Part shown: positions 26,444 to 36,250 of the stretch, one piece after another
Numbering within the stretch: the stretch's first letter is position 1
Layout: each line of letters opens with the position of its first letter
Source: Alkalihalobacterium elongatum
GTDB lineage: Bacteria; Bacillota; Bacilli; Bacillales; Bacillaceae_F
NCBI RefSeq assembly: GCF_019024285.1
Contig: NZ_WMKZ01000025.1
Location: forward strand, 1 to 64,000
Length of the DNA: 64,000 nucleotides
Reading direction: 5' to 3'
The notes under the pieces: generated by a model
Told to the model about the DNA's origin: nothing
The model's database searches: none
What the model saw: only the letters and a program-made list of their open reading frames with translations
Position numbers and translations under genes: made by a program

Positions 26444-27970
26444 ATGAGAGATAAAAATAGAGGTGTCGTTTACCGGTCACTTGATGTGATTGAAAGCGTC
26501 GGAAATAAATTACCGCACCCAGTAACGCTATTTGCTATTTTTGCATTTGCAGTTATTTTACTTTCAGGTATTCTTTCGGCCATTGGTCTTTCTATCGAGC
26601 ACCCCACAAACGAAGGGGAAATCCTTGAAGTTAAGAACCTAATGAGCGCAGAAGGAATTCAATATATGTTTACGAGTGCGGTAGCAAACTTTACAGGGTT
26701 TGCACCGTTAGGTACTGTACTAGTAACGATGTTGGGTATCGGTATTGCCGAACGTTCAGGATTAATTAGTGCGGCATTACGTGCGTTAGTGACATCTGTT
26801 CCAAAGCAGTTAATTACAGCTGCGCTTGTATTCGGTGGAATTATGTCTAGTATGGCTGCCGATGCAGGTTACGTTGTTTTAACACCGCTTGGAGCTGTCC
26901 TTTTTGCTGGATTAGGCCGACATCCATTAGCAGGACTTGCTGCAGCCTTTGCAGGGGTTTCAGCTGGATTTAGTGCCAACTTATTACTTACTTCACTTGA
27001 TCCATTATTAGGTGGATTAACTCAAGAAGCTGCGGCTGTTTTAAACCCAGAGTATGCAGCAGCTATGAACTACGCTATGAACTGGTACTTCATGATTGCT
27101 AGTGTATTTATGTTAACGATTGTTGGTACGATTGTTACAGATAAGATTGTTGAACCTCGTTTAGGAAAATACGAGGGTGGCATTACAGAAACGGTTAGTA
27201 AAATTTCATCAGTAGAGAAGAAAGGCTTACTTGGAGCACTTCTAGCGTTTATCGTAACAAGTGCTGCTATTGCGCTGTTAATTGTTCCAGAGTGGGGGCC
27301 GCTACGTGGTGAAAATGGAGAAGTTATTAACTCACCATTCTTTGCGTCACTTGTTCCAGTCATTTTAATTATGTTCTTTATCCCAGGTTTTGTTTATGGA
27401 AAGATTACACAATCAATTAAAACCGATAAAGATGTTGCCGATCAATTATCTGATACGATGGCGACAATGGGTGCCTATATCGTTTTAGCTTTCGCTGCAG
27501 CGCAGTTCGTCGCTTACTTTAACGAGACGAAGCTTGGATTAATCCTAGCTGTATCAGGTGCTGAATTTTTACAGACAACAGGATTTACGGGACTACCATT
27601 AATCTTAACGTTTATTTTCGTAGCTGGTATCATTAATTTATTTATCGGAAGTGCTTCTGCCAAGTGGGCAATTATGGCGCCAGTCTTCGTTCCGATGATG
27701 ATGAACTTAGGGTATTCACCAGAATTTACGCAGTTAGCTTACCGTATTGCGGACTCAACTACAAATGTCATCTCGCCACTTATGCCTTACTTTGCAATTG
27801 TGATCGCATTTGCGCAAAAGTATGATAAGAAGGTTGGAATTGGAACATTAATCTCGACAATGCTTCCTTACTCAATTGTATTCTCAATTGTCTGGGTTAT
27901 CATGTTAATTGTTTGGATGACGTTTGGTATCGATATTGGACCAGGTTCTCCAATTCATTACCAGCCTTAA
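26444..27970 (+). CDS. abgT: AbgT family transporter
   Basis: A 508-residue membrane protein starting with a soluble head (RSLDVIESVGNKLPHP) and a dozen membrane segments. Motifs of the AbgT family are GIGIAERSGLISAALRA, SSMAADAGYVVLTPLGAV, SANLLLTSLDPLLGG, and INLFIGSASAKWAIMAPVFV near the C-terminus. E. coli AbgT takes up p-aminobenzoyl-glutamate, a folate breakdown product, while relatives have been reported to export sulfonamides. ATG 26444 has GAGGAGG upstream. The substrate here is unknown. Confidence 0.9.
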   Translation: MRDKNRGVVYRSLDVIESVGNKLPHPVTLFAIFAFAVILLSGILSAIGLSIEHPTNEGEILEVKNLMSAEGIQYMFTSAVANFTGFAPLGTVLVTMLGIGIAERSGLISAALRALVTSVPKQLITAALVFGGIMSSMAADAGYVVLTPLGAVLFAGLGRHPLAGLAAAFAGVSAGFSANLLLTSLDPLLGGLTQEAAAVLNPEYAAAMNYAMNWYFMIASVFMLTIVGTIVTDKIVEPRLGKYEGGITETVSKISSVEKKGLLGALLAFIVTSAAIALLIVPEWGPLRGENGEVINSPFFASLVPVILIMFFIPGFVYGKITQSIKTDKDVADQLSDTMATMGAYIVLAFAAAQFVAYFNETKLGLILAVSGAEFLQTTGFTGLPLILTFIFVAGIINLFIGSASAKWAIMAPVFVPMMMNLGYSPEFTQLAYRIADSTTNVISPLMPYFAIVIAFAQKYDKKVGIGTLISTMLPYSIVFSIVWVIMLIVWMTFGIDIGPGSPIHYQP

Positions 27971-28029
27971 TTAAAATGCTAGCTCTGTCAACGGTTGTTA
28001 ATTAACAATATGCGTTAATAGACCTAATG

Positions 28030-28121
28030 ATAAGTACCTCCATCTCTATTATTTGTGGGCGTCTATGCGAATGAATTTTTGCATAAGCCTCACTAGAGAG
28101 ATGGCTGGTACTTTTTTACTT
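28030..28121 (+). terminator. Terminator of abgT
   Basis: AAGTACC plus CCATCTCT on the left pair with AGAGATGG plus GGTACTT on the right, followed by T residues. The long loop has its own weak hairpin. Confidence 0.7.
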
Positions 28122-28249
28122 TTGTTTTTTGTAACTTTTTCACCAGTAATAGCGTCTTTATTGTAAAATAAGAATAAATTGATATTTTTGAAACATACAC
28201 AGATAAAATCTTATAATTAAAACTATTGGAAGGTGTAGGGGGAAAAATC

Positions 28250-28822
28250 GTGCCGAAAGATAAAAAGAAAATCATTATAGAAGCCGCAACAAGATCGTTT
28301 TCATTATTTGGTTACAAAGCGACAACAATGGACCAAGTAGCGAAGATTGCAAAAGTTGGTAAGGCAACGATTTATACATTTTTTGCAACAAAAGAGGAGT
28401 TATTTCAAGAAATTATTGATGACTTGGCGAGAGAAATGAAACGAGTGGCGATGGAGGAAATTAACCATGAACAGCCATTTGCAACCAACTTACATCGAGC
28501 CATGTTACGAATTCTCGATTTCCGAGAACAACATTCTTTGACGATAACACTTTTTCAAGAAGTGAAAGAATTCGGTACCCCAGCTTGTATCGATGCGCTT
28601 GCTCGATTAGAAGAAGAAGTTCTCTTGTTTATTGAAAGAGAAGTTATTTATGCTTTAGACAAAGGTCAATTAAAGCCTTGTGATCCTAAATTAACAGCGT
28701 TTCTAATTTTGAAGATGTATATATCACTTGCTCATACGTGGGGAATAAAAAATGAGCGAATTTCAAAAGAAAAAATTGCGAATTTATTTCACCTGTACCT
28801 TATGGATGGATTAGCGAACTAA
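28250..28822 (+). CDS. TetR/AcrR family transcriptional regulator
   Basis: A 190-residue repressor with the usual N-terminal HTH: AATRSFSLFGYKATTMDQVA followed by IAKVGKATIYTFFATKEELF. The C-terminal ligand domain is helical, and its ligand is unknown. GTG 28250 is preferred to TTG 28226 because GTAGGGGG is then well placed. Possible targets are the AbgT gene before it or the ArsR-MFS pair after it; neither is proven. Confidence 0.88.
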   Translation: MPKDKKKIIIEAATRSFSLFGYKATTMDQVAKIAKVGKATIYTFFATKEELFQEIIDDLAREMKRVAMEEINHEQPFATNLHRAMLRILDFREQHSLTITLFQEVKEFGTPACIDALARLEEEVLLFIEREVIYALDKGQLKPCDPKLTAFLILKMYISLAHTWGIKNERISKEKIANLFHLYLMDGLAN

Positions 28823-28930
28823 ATGAGTGATACCTAATAGTTACTACTAATTAAAGTAGTGACTATTTTTTTGTTTTACCTGAAACCCAATTGAAAATAT
28901 TTACAAAATTTAAGTTGCTAAAAGTAAAGT

Positions 28931-28974
28931 GTTCGAATATAATCGAACTATAAACATTTCGATTGGAGTCGAAC
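28931..28974. promoter_or_regulatory. Double TTCGA-N-TCGAA operator before the ArsR-type gene
   Basis: GTTCGAATATAATCGAAC (28931-28948) is a perfect inverted repeat with arms GTTCGA and TCGAAC. A second copy, TTCGATTGGAGTCGAAC (28958-28974), ends 3 bases before the start codon and includes the GGAG ribosome binding site. A repressor binding both would cover the promoter and the translation start. Autoregulation by the ArsR-type protein is inferred. Confidence 0.65.
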
Positions 28975-28977
28975 AAA

Positions 28978-29880
28978 ATGAAGGTTACCGTTAGATTTCA
29001 TCCTATCTTTGAGTTTTTAACTAGCTTTTATGTGTTTTCCGATAAAGGCGCACAAAAAAGGATTGATCTTGGAACTAGTTGGGTCAATAAGGTAAAAACA
29101 ACAGTGAGTGAGGAATTTCTTGAGGAAGTGAGTAAGAAGGAAACGAGAATTAAAGTTGTTGTTATTCAATATTACTTGATGTCACAGTCATTTGATGAAC
29201 AAGTCGACATTCTAGAACTTTTTGATCAAATAGCAAATGAAGATATGAAAAGCTTAATCACGCCAGCGTATGAATGCACGGAATTTAAGGACCAAATTCC
29301 ACCTGACGTAAAAGATATCATTCCACTTCTAAAAGAATGGTACGACACTTATTTTACAACGGTGGATCAGCAAATTTTAACGAACCTAAGAGCAAGTGTA
29401 AACAAAGCCGAAGAGCTGCTTAACGTAATGGAAGCTCACCAAGTCGTTGAAAAAATGACAAATGGTATTATTCCACCGAAGGATAGTAGTCGAGAGGTTA
29501 TATTAATTCCACAGTATCATTACACTCCAACAGTTTTGCATGAGAAGACTATCGATCAGTATATTTACTTTTATCCAGTGGATGCAAAGCCAGTGGTTGA
29601 AGGAAGTCCATCGATTGAACTAATGAGAAAAATACGGGCTTTAAGTGATGAAAATCGACTGAAAATACTGAAGTACTTGGCTCAAGGGGATCGAACGTTC
29701 TCCGATATCCAAAAATTTATTGGGTTAGCAAAAAGTACAGCACACCATCACTTAATTGTCCTGCGTTCGGCAGGATTACTTAGTCTGGTCATTTTTGAAA
29801 ACCAACAAGCTCAATATCGCTTTAGACAAGAAGGATATAAGGGAATCGAACAATTGCTGAATGAATTTTTTAATGCTTAG
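28978..29880 (+). CDS. ArsR-type winged-helix transcriptional regulator with large N-terminal domain
   Basis: A 300-residue protein. The last 90 residues are an ArsR winged helix: ELMRKIRALSDENRLKILKY, LAQGDRTFSDIQKFIG, LAKSTAHHHLIVLRSAGL. Residues 1-200 form a separate domain (FHPIFEFLTSFYVFSDKGAQ at its start) like the DUF5937-type sensor domains seen with such regulators. No metal-binding cysteines are visible, so metal sensing is unlikely. It lies 131 bases before an MFS exporter gene, which it probably controls. Confidence 0.85.
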   Translation: MKVTVRFHPIFEFLTSFYVFSDKGAQKRIDLGTSWVNKVKTTVSEEFLEEVSKKETRIKVVVIQYYLMSQSFDEQVDILELFDQIANEDMKSLITPAYECTEFKDQIPPDVKDIIPLLKEWYDTYFTTVDQQILTNLRASVNKAEELLNVMEAHQVVEKMTNGIIPPKDSSREVILIPQYHYTPTVLHEKTIDQYIYFYPVDAKPVVEGSPSIELMRKIRALSDENRLKILKYLAQGDRTFSDIQKFIGLAKSTAHHHLIVLRSAGLLSLVIFENQQAQYRFRQEGYKGIEQLLNEFFNA

Positions 29881-30011
29881 GCAGGTAGACTTTCTGTAAA
29901 ACATTACAAGAATGCAAAAAAACACTTTTTAAGGTTTGGTGAATTAGGTCACGATAGAAAAACCAACAATCTTTGAGAAAAAAGCTAAATAAAAAAGGAA
30001 GGCGAAAATAA

Positions 30012-31259
30012 ATGGGAGATTTATTTAAAAATCGTGCGTTTTCTGCCGTTTGGATTGCACAGGCATCTTCTGCACTTGGGGGAACGTTTGCTACGTTTAT
30101 TATTTCTTGGCTTGTCTACGAGCTTTCAGGATCGAAAATGGCGATGGGAAGCATTTGGATTACGTTCATGGTCCCGTCTTTATTAACGACACTTTTGGCT
30201 GGGCCGTATTTAGACCGTTTTGATCGAAAAAAGATTATGATCTTATCTGAATGGGTTCGTGCAGTGGTGTTTTTAGTTCCGCTCGTTCTCTTTCCTTTAG
30301 GAATGCTGAACGTATGGCATTTATATGTGGTTGCAGCGATTATGGGGGTAGCAGAACCATTATTCCGTCCAACGAGTATGGCTTATGTCGCTCAAATCTT
30401 ACCGAAAGATCGGTTACTCAAAGGAAATTCCTTGCTAGAAGGAACGATGCAACTCATGATGCTCATCGGTCCAGCACTTGGTGGATTACTCATGTCTGTG
30501 TTAGGCGTAGTTCCAGTTCTGTCGTTTTTAGTTTTTTGTATGGCTGTATCTGGTTTTGTCCTCTTATTTATACCTAGCTCAAAAAAGAAAGTTGCATCAG
30601 AAAAAAAGGAAACATGGTTTGTCCAATTTAAAGCAGGGCTTAAGTTTTATCGAATATACCCAGTGTTATTCTGGATCGGAATACTACTTATGGTATCTAA
30701 CTTTAGTTCTGGGGCAGCGATGCCGATGTTTCTCCCATTTGTCCTTGATCACCTAGGAGGAAATGAGTTTCAATACGGCTTGTTTATGTCAGCATTTCCA
30801 TTGGGGATGCTGTTAGGATCTTTAGTAACAGGGACATTCAAACAACCGAAAAACCTTCGTCGTATCATGTTAGGAAGCCTATGGATGGGCGGAGCATTAC
30901 TCGCATTGCTCGGTTGGGTAACGACTTATTGGATGGCGTTAATTGTTGTTATGTTTTCTGGCTTTTTTGCAATGATCTTTACAATTAATAACACCACGTT
31001 TTATCAAAAGCGTGTGCCTGATGAAATCCGTGGGCGTGTATTCGCTGTACGGACGCTATTGGCTCAATCAGGAATGCCAGTAGGGGCAGCGTTCGGTGGA
31101 CTATTTGCTGAAATGTGGAGCTTAACGGCTCTATTTACACTCTTAGGCATTTTATCTATGATTACAATCACTATTGCCTGGTTCGCTAAAGTGTTCTATC
31201 ACTTGAATGATGAAATTGAAGATGAAAAAGCAACACTTCAAGTAGCAGTAACGAAATAA
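30012..31259 (+). CDS. MFS transporter, probable drug exporter
   Basis: The 415-residue protein has 12 membrane segments and begins FKNRAFSAVWIAQASSALGG, with the MFS loop motif GPYLDRFDRKKIMI between segments 2 and 3 and RGRVFAVRTLL in the second half. It belongs to the MFS group annotated as enterobactin or macrolide efflux proteins in bacilli. AAAAAGGAAGGCG precedes the ATG. The ArsR-type regulator upstream is the likely controller. Confidence 0.88.
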   Translation: MGDLFKNRAFSAVWIAQASSALGGTFATFIISWLVYELSGSKMAMGSIWITFMVPSLLTTLLAGPYLDRFDRKKIMILSEWVRAVVFLVPLVLFPLGMLNVWHLYVVAAIMGVAEPLFRPTSMAYVAQILPKDRLLKGNSLLEGTMQLMMLIGPALGGLLMSVLGVVPVLSFLVFCMAVSGFVLLFIPSSKKKVASEKKETWFVQFKAGLKFYRIYPVLFWIGILLMVSNFSSGAAMPMFLPFVLDHLGGNEFQYGLFMSAFPLGMLLGSLVTGTFKQPKNLRRIMLGSLWMGGALLALLGWVTTYWMALIVVMFSGFFAMIFTINNTTFYQKRVPDEIRGRVFAVRTLLAQSGMPVGAAFGGLFAEMWSLTALFTLLGILSMITITIAWFAKVFYHLNDEIEDEKATLQVAVTK

Positions 31260-32188
31260 TTGCTAGAAATGAAAACACCTCAATACGAAAATTTAACGGG
31301 TTTACTTCAGAGGTGCAAACAAGCCATTAACACGCAAAATCACGTGCGGTTTCACAGCAGAAATCACATGTGATTTTTTGTTGTTATATCAGTGTTTTAT
31401 TGTTAAACATACGGAAAACATCTGGTAATTCACACACCTATTTCACATAGGTGGAAATAAATATTTACTTCTTGTGATTTTGATGTGATTTGCTATCTGA
31501 ATTTTAAGGTGAAAAGAAGCATTTGGATATCTATGTTAAAATAAAGGAAAGCAATAGCATTCATCTTTATGGGAAATAGAAATGATAAGATAGTGTCGAA
31601 ATATATAGAAAACTAATTGACAAATTTACGAATACTATTATACTAAAAATAGTTCTACCTTCAAATCCTTCCTTAATTCTCTTATTATGTTAGCTACTCT
31701 TCAGGGCTTTATTTGCATTTTAATTTCTCCAATTTAAGACACATTAAAATTCTTCTTTTCACTCGCAATAACGCCACTAATTTTAAAAATTTTCCTGAGT
31801 TCAAATGAATTATTATAAATCGAGATGATTTATTCATGGCATGGAATATGTATGAAAATTAAATACTCATGTTTTTCGATTTTCTTACTATTTAATAACC
31901 TACCTGAAAATTCCTTTGAAAAGTATCGGGAAAAGATGTTTGCGAAGTAGGAGTTCCTGAATACATTTTATAATTCGATTCAGGTCTATATAAAGGTCAG
32001 TGAAGGTAACACCAATTTTGATAGTAGAAGAAATTGAGGAAAGAACGGTTTTTTATTTTGAGATTTTAATTAAGTCATTTAGGCTAACTGAATAATTTTG
32101 AAGTTAGTCTACTCATTTGTTTAAATGATTAAATCAATAGTTTAGGGTCCTTTAAAAGACATGATCATTGGATAGGAGGAGGGATGCT
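31260..32188. other. Gene-free AT-rich stretch of 930 bases
   Basis: AAATCACATGTGATTTTTTG (31361-31380) is a palindrome with a T-tail and may end the MFS gene. AATCAC and GTGATT words are frequent between 31338 and 31490. Further on I see no open frame, repeat or domain remnant. The length and low complexity suggest a decayed gene or former insertion. Confidence 0.5.
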
Positions 32189-32850
32189 ATGGGATTTGAA
32201 GAAGAATACCAGATTTTATGAATACTCATTCACAGGCAAGAACCGGTGAACGTTTGCGGCGCTTACAAGAGGGGCATAAACATGCTGAAATGTTGTTTTT
32301 AAAGGAAGTTTGGTGGCCTTTATTTCACCATTTTAGGTATCTGTATCCAGAATATGAAGTCAATGATTTCAAGGATGGCACAAGGTATTTGGATTTTGCT
32401 TATATCCGGCCAGTTATCCGGATTTGCTTTGAGATTGACGGATACGGCCCTCACTTAAAGAACATAAGCAGATGGCAATTTTCCGACAGCCTGGAACGTC
32501 AAAACCAGTTGGTGATTGACGGATGGACCGTGATACGCTTTTCTTATGACCAAGTTAATGAGAAGCCTCGTCGATGCCAACAAATTGTTCAGCAAGTGAT
32601 TGGCCGATGGTTGGGGGATGAACTTGACCTGACAACTTTATCCTTAGTAGAAAAGGAAGTGCTGCGTCTAGCGATTCGAAAAGGAGAAGCTATATCCCCT
32701 ATAGAAGTCGAGAAGTATTTGAAGCTAAGTGACAAGACGGTAAAAAAAGTGCTTTCTCAACTAGTCGATAAAAAGATGCTGATTCCCGCATCTGGGGTCG
32801 TTAGGGTGCGCTCTTATCGGCTGGGGGAACAGGTTAAGAACCCGATCTGA
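32189..32850 (+). pseudogene. DUF559-type PD-(D/E)XK nuclease-like protein with HTH tail, frameshifted near the start
   Basis: The well-placed start is ATG 32189 behind GGAGGAGGG; it reads MGFEEEYQIL and stops at 32219-32221. The long frame starts at ATG 32218, overlapping that stop (ATGA), without its own SD, and encodes 210 residues. One extra base in the TTTT run near 32213 would join both into one protein. The body shows the vsr-like nuclease core: YLDFAYIRPVIRICFEIDGYGPH, ending QLVIDGWTVIRFSYDQV. A helix-turn-helix lies at the C-terminus (ISPIEVEKYLKLSDKTVKKV). It may be a recent frameshift, coupled translation, or programmed slippage. I recall similar proteins being widespread in bacilli; none has a proven role. 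Confidence 0.7.
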
Positions 32851-32858
32851 TAAATAAA

Positions 32859-33036
32859 CGGAGAAATTCCGCTTAATTAGTAATTAGCACTGAAAATAGC
32901 TTGAATAGACGGAGAAATTCCGCCTATTGACTCAAAAAAACTGAAATTGGATCATTTTTCTTTGCATAATCGGAAAATCTCCCCCTATATACCCCTGTAC
33001 GAGCTTCATTCTGCATCTAACCGAAAAATCTCCGCT
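32859..33036. repeat. CGGAGAAATTCCG word array, two inverted pairs about 51 bp apart
   Basis: CGGAGAAATTCCGC begins at 32859 and 32910 (51 apart). Reverse-type words CGGAAAATCTCC and CGAAAAATCTCCGC begin at 32971 and 33022 (also 51 apart). The word is nearly palindromic. It follows the DUF559-type gene directly and runs towards yihY. Confidence 0.8.
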
Positions 33037-33197
33037 TATTTTACTATGGCTAGTTACTCATTTCTTGACAAGACTTCTTATTTAATGGAGGTGGATTCAG
33101 CCCATCTTAATTCAGCCATTTCCCTATAACTAATTTTTAGAATAATGCCGATTGCTTAAGAAGAGTGAATTTTTCAATTGCCTTACTGTCTTTTGCT

Positions 33198-34040
33198 TTA
33201 AGTCTGTTTTGTATTCGCTTTTAAATTTTTTAATGTCGCATTGATTTCCCCACCAATTACAAGGATTAGTCCACTTAAGAAAAACCAAAACATTAAAATA
33301 ATGACCCCACCTAAACTTCCATAAGTAGCCGAGAAGTTTGCAAAATTCGTAACGTAAATAGAAAACCCAAGTGAAATTAGCTGCCATGTGATCGTTGCAA
33401 ATAAAGCACCATAGATTACATCTTTAAAACCGAGCTTTCGATTAGGTCCAATCATATACATCACCATTAGGACAACTGTCATAATAGCAATTCCGATTGC
33501 CCAGCGAAGGCGGTTCCATAAAATAAAAGCATGATCCGTAATTTGAAAGACCGAGTCAATCGCTTCGAGGATTAACTTACCGAATACTGGTAAAACAAGA
33601 GTGACTAAAAAAACGCTTACTAAACCAAGCATAAGAATAATTGATAAAAGACGTACTTTAATAAATGATCTCGTTTCCTCGATATTATGAGATTTGTTAA
33701 GAGCACGAATTAAAGCGTTAATTCCGTTTGAAGCTGACCAAATTGTTGCGATGATCCCAAATGAAAGCAGGCCGCCTTTAGGCTCTGCAACAAGCTCTAA
33801 TACGGTTGTAATAAATAAATCAGCTAATTCGTAAGGCACATATTCCTCAACAAACTCATAGATTTGTGAAACATCTAACGGTAAGTAGGGTAGTAGTGCC
33901 AAAATAAAAATTAATAATGGAAAGATCGATAATAAAAAATAAAAAGCAAGTTGAGCGGCCCAATCTTGAATGGGGTCTTTCTTTAATCGCTCATATAATT
34001 CGGCAAAAAATAAAAGCGGTGGTACGCGATTCGGTTCCAT
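33198..34040 (-). CDS. yihY: YihY/BrkB family membrane protein
   Basis: A 280-residue protein with six membrane segments and the YihY signature: DWAAQLAFYFLLSIFPLLIF, then IWSASNGINALIRALNKSHN and YGSLGGVIILMFWFFLSGLI at the end. These proteins were once called RNase BN, but that activity belongs to another enzyme, so the function is unknown. ATG 34040 has AAAAGGATGAG upstream; longer in-frame starts at 34049 and 34094 overlap that site. Confidence 0.9.
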   Translation of the reverse strand: MEPNRVPPLLFFAELYERLKKDPIQDWAAQLAFYFLLSIFPLLIFILALLPYLPLDVSQIYEFVEEYVPYELADLFITTVLELVAEPKGGLLSFGIIATIWSASNGINALIRALNKSHNIEETRSFIKVRLLSIILMLGLVSVFLVTLVLPVFGKLILEAIDSVFQITDHAFILWNRLRWAIGIAIMTVVLMVMYMIGPNRKLGFKDVIYGALFATITWQLISLGFSIYVTNFANFSATYGSLGGVIILMFWFFLSGLILVIGGEINATLKNLKANTKQT

Positions 34041-34242
34041 AATGCTCATCCTTTTCTTTACTTCAATACGAAGGAAGCCAATATGTACATGCATATAAAT
34101 AGCTAAATAAAAAATTCAACGAGGCACAAACTAATCCCTGCTTTACTATAAATTCCCTAAATAACAATCATTAAACCTGTTTGAATTTGGTAACCCTCGG
34201 TTTGTATTTTTAAGCATCTCACCTAGGTTCACCAGGTAACTG

Positions 34243-34309
34243 CAAAAATAAAAAGCTGTGATTATTCGGAAATCTAGTCCAAACATTCCACAGCCTTTTA
34301 TTTTATACC
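34243..34309 (-). terminator. Terminator of the minus-strand MFS gene
   Basis: AAAAGGCTGTGG and CACAGCTTTTT (minus strand) form the hairpin with T residues at the end. The loop is long. Confidence 0.7.
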
Positions 34310-34322
34310 CACTCCATATTAT

Positions 34323-35546
34323 CTACGCAGATAGGTTCGTTTCATTCTTTTCATTTCTTTTTCCTTCACGAGCTACAGAGATCCATAAAATGACGCCGCT
34401 GATCACGAGTAAAAATCCTGAAATATAAAAGACCATTCCAATCCCAAATGCTGCCGCAATTGTCCCGCCCATTACTGGACCGATGACATTGCCTAAAAAA
34501 CGAAAGCTGACGTTGTACCCGAGCACTTCACCTTGGACAGACAATGGTGCCAACTGTCTAATATAGGCTGTCATGCAAGGAAGCAGCCCGCCGATTTGTA
34601 ATCCAAACAGAAATCGTAAAATGATTAATTGCCAAAGCTCTGTGACGAGAGCTTGCGGAATAAAGAATAATGCTGATGTCAAAAGCAAGATGACTAAAAC
34701 TTTTCCATGTCCAATCTTGTCCCCTAATGCGCCCCATCTGCGTGTTGCCACTAAATTTCCTAGTCCAGTGACAGAAAAGGCAAAGCCAGCAAGAAAGGCT
34801 AAGTTTTCAGTTCGAGTTAATTCATGAACATAAAGTGCTAATAATGGCTGAATACTAAAGTTAGCTGCTTGGATGACGAGTGAGATGAGCATGACAGACA
34901 TTAAAATCGGACTTTTAAAAATGTGCATAATTACATCTTTACGTGTATACACTTTCTTCTCTTCGTTTGGTTCTTTAAAGACAACTTCTTTAATTCCAAA
35001 TAATACGAGAAAAGAAGCTAAAATAATGACAGCACCAGTTAACGTAAACGTATATTGAAACCCTACTGTATCGGCTAGTATCCCACCGAGCAGCGGTCCG
35101 CATAAACCACCGCTTACTGTTCCTGTTTGTAGCGTTCCAAGTGTTTTTCCAGCTGTTTCTTTTTTACATTGTGCGGAGATTAAAGCTGCAGACATTGGAA
35201 TGAAACCAGTTACGATCCCCATGAAAGCACGGAGAATAAACAACTCTGTAACAGAGGTGATAAAACCCATTAAGAGGACACTGATCCCAATTCCTGCGGA
35301 TGTAATAACTAGGATTTTCTTTCGACCGTACTTATCTCCAAATCTTCCCCAAAAGGGTGAAAATAAAAAGGCAACGAGAAATGTTACACCGAATACGTAA
35401 CCTGCCCATTGCTGAACGTATGCATCAGAAAACTCACCTAACGTTTTAATATACAAAGACAAGAATGGTAAAACCATTGTTGCACTAGCAGCAACGAGAA
35501 AGTTCGCAAACCACATAATGACAATATTCTTTTTTTCTATCGTCAC
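34323..35546 (-). CDS. MFS multidrug-type efflux transporter
   Basis: A 407-residue protein with 12 membrane segments. The loop motif GRFGDKYGRKKIL lies between segments 2 and 3, motif C-like LGTLQTGTVSGGLCGPLLGG near residue 140, and a repeat of the loop in RRWGALGDKIGHGK in the second half. That pattern fits drug-proton antiporters of the YttB/MdtG kind. GTG 35546 is chosen because AAGAAGGTG lies upstream; the GTG at 35555 overlaps that site. Confidence 0.85.
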   Translation of the reverse strand: MTIEKKNIVIMWFANFLVAASATMVLPFLSLYIKTLGEFSDAYVQQWAGYVFGVTFLVAFLFSPFWGRFGDKYGRKKILVITSAGIGISVLLMGFITSVTELFILRAFMGIVTGFIPMSAALISAQCKKETAGKTLGTLQTGTVSGGLCGPLLGGILADTVGFQYTFTLTGAVIILASFLVLFGIKEVVFKEPNEEKKVYTRKDVIMHIFKSPILMSVMLISLVIQAANFSIQPLLALYVHELTRTENLAFLAGFAFSVTGLGNLVATRRWGALGDKIGHGKVLVILLLTSALFFIPQALVTELWQLIILRFLFGLQIGGLLPCMTAYIRQLAPLSVQGEVLGYNVSFRFLGNVIGPVMGGTIAAAFGIGMVFYISGFLLVISGVILWISVAREGKRNEKNETNLSA

Positions 35547-35684
35547 GGTACACACCTTCTTGTTGAAAAATATTTCGGTACTCTAAATATTATAGAGTAA
35601 ATGACAATAATATGAAAGGAAAAAGTGCTAGGATCAACTAAAAATGGTACGATAATAATGAAATAACAGCTGGAGGGGAATGTA

Positions 35685-36119
35685 TTGGAGAAGGTTTATA
35701 AAACAAAAGAAGGAAAAATGATCTGGGTCATATTGATCTTTTTAACGATAATCAATTTATTTATGTTAAATGAACGGATCATGTTTTTACCTTACATAGC
35801 ATTAGTAATTTTTGTATGTGCACTTTTTTTGTCCTATGAATTTAAAATAAAAGGAACGACCTTAACGTATCGGGTAATTCTATTTGGTCTCGTTATCGTA
35901 AAAAAAGAGGCAGCAGCTAATGAAGTAAAAGAAATATATTTTATAAACTTAAGAGGAATCCCGAACGTACTTATCAAACCAACTAAAGGAATGCGCTGGA
36001 AGCTCGCTAGGTTCAAGCCAGATACTTATGCAGATGATGTCTACCAGTTTGCAGAGCAACACGGAATTAAAAAGATTGAATTAAACGGTTATCAACCGAC
36101 GTTTAAAAATGAACAATAG
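35685..36119 (+). CDS. Small membrane protein with PH-like domain
   Basis: A 144-residue protein with two adjacent membrane segments (WVILIFLTIINLFML and FLPYIALVIFVCALFLSYEF), followed by about 75 residues that look like the bacterial PH fold (TLTYRVILFGLVIVKKEAAA, KEIYFINLRGIPNVLIKPTK). Such proteins are common in bacilli with unknown roles. Start is TTG with GGAGGGG upstream. Confidence 0.65.
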   Translation: MEKVYKTKEGKMIWVILIFLTIINLFMLNERIMFLPYIALVIFVCALFLSYEFKIKGTTLTYRVILFGLVIVKKEAAANEVKEIYFINLRGIPNVLIKPTKGMRWKLARFKPDTYADDVYQFAEQHGIKKIELNGYQPTFKNEQ

Positions 36120-36250
36120 TGATCGCTAAGGGATGAAGATGTAGCTAGTGATTTTATAATCTTATATAATTTTCAGAATTCATTAGACAAATGCTACTCA
36201 AATCCCTTATACTTGTTGGGAAAAAGACATTTTCTTAGAGGTGATCAGCT

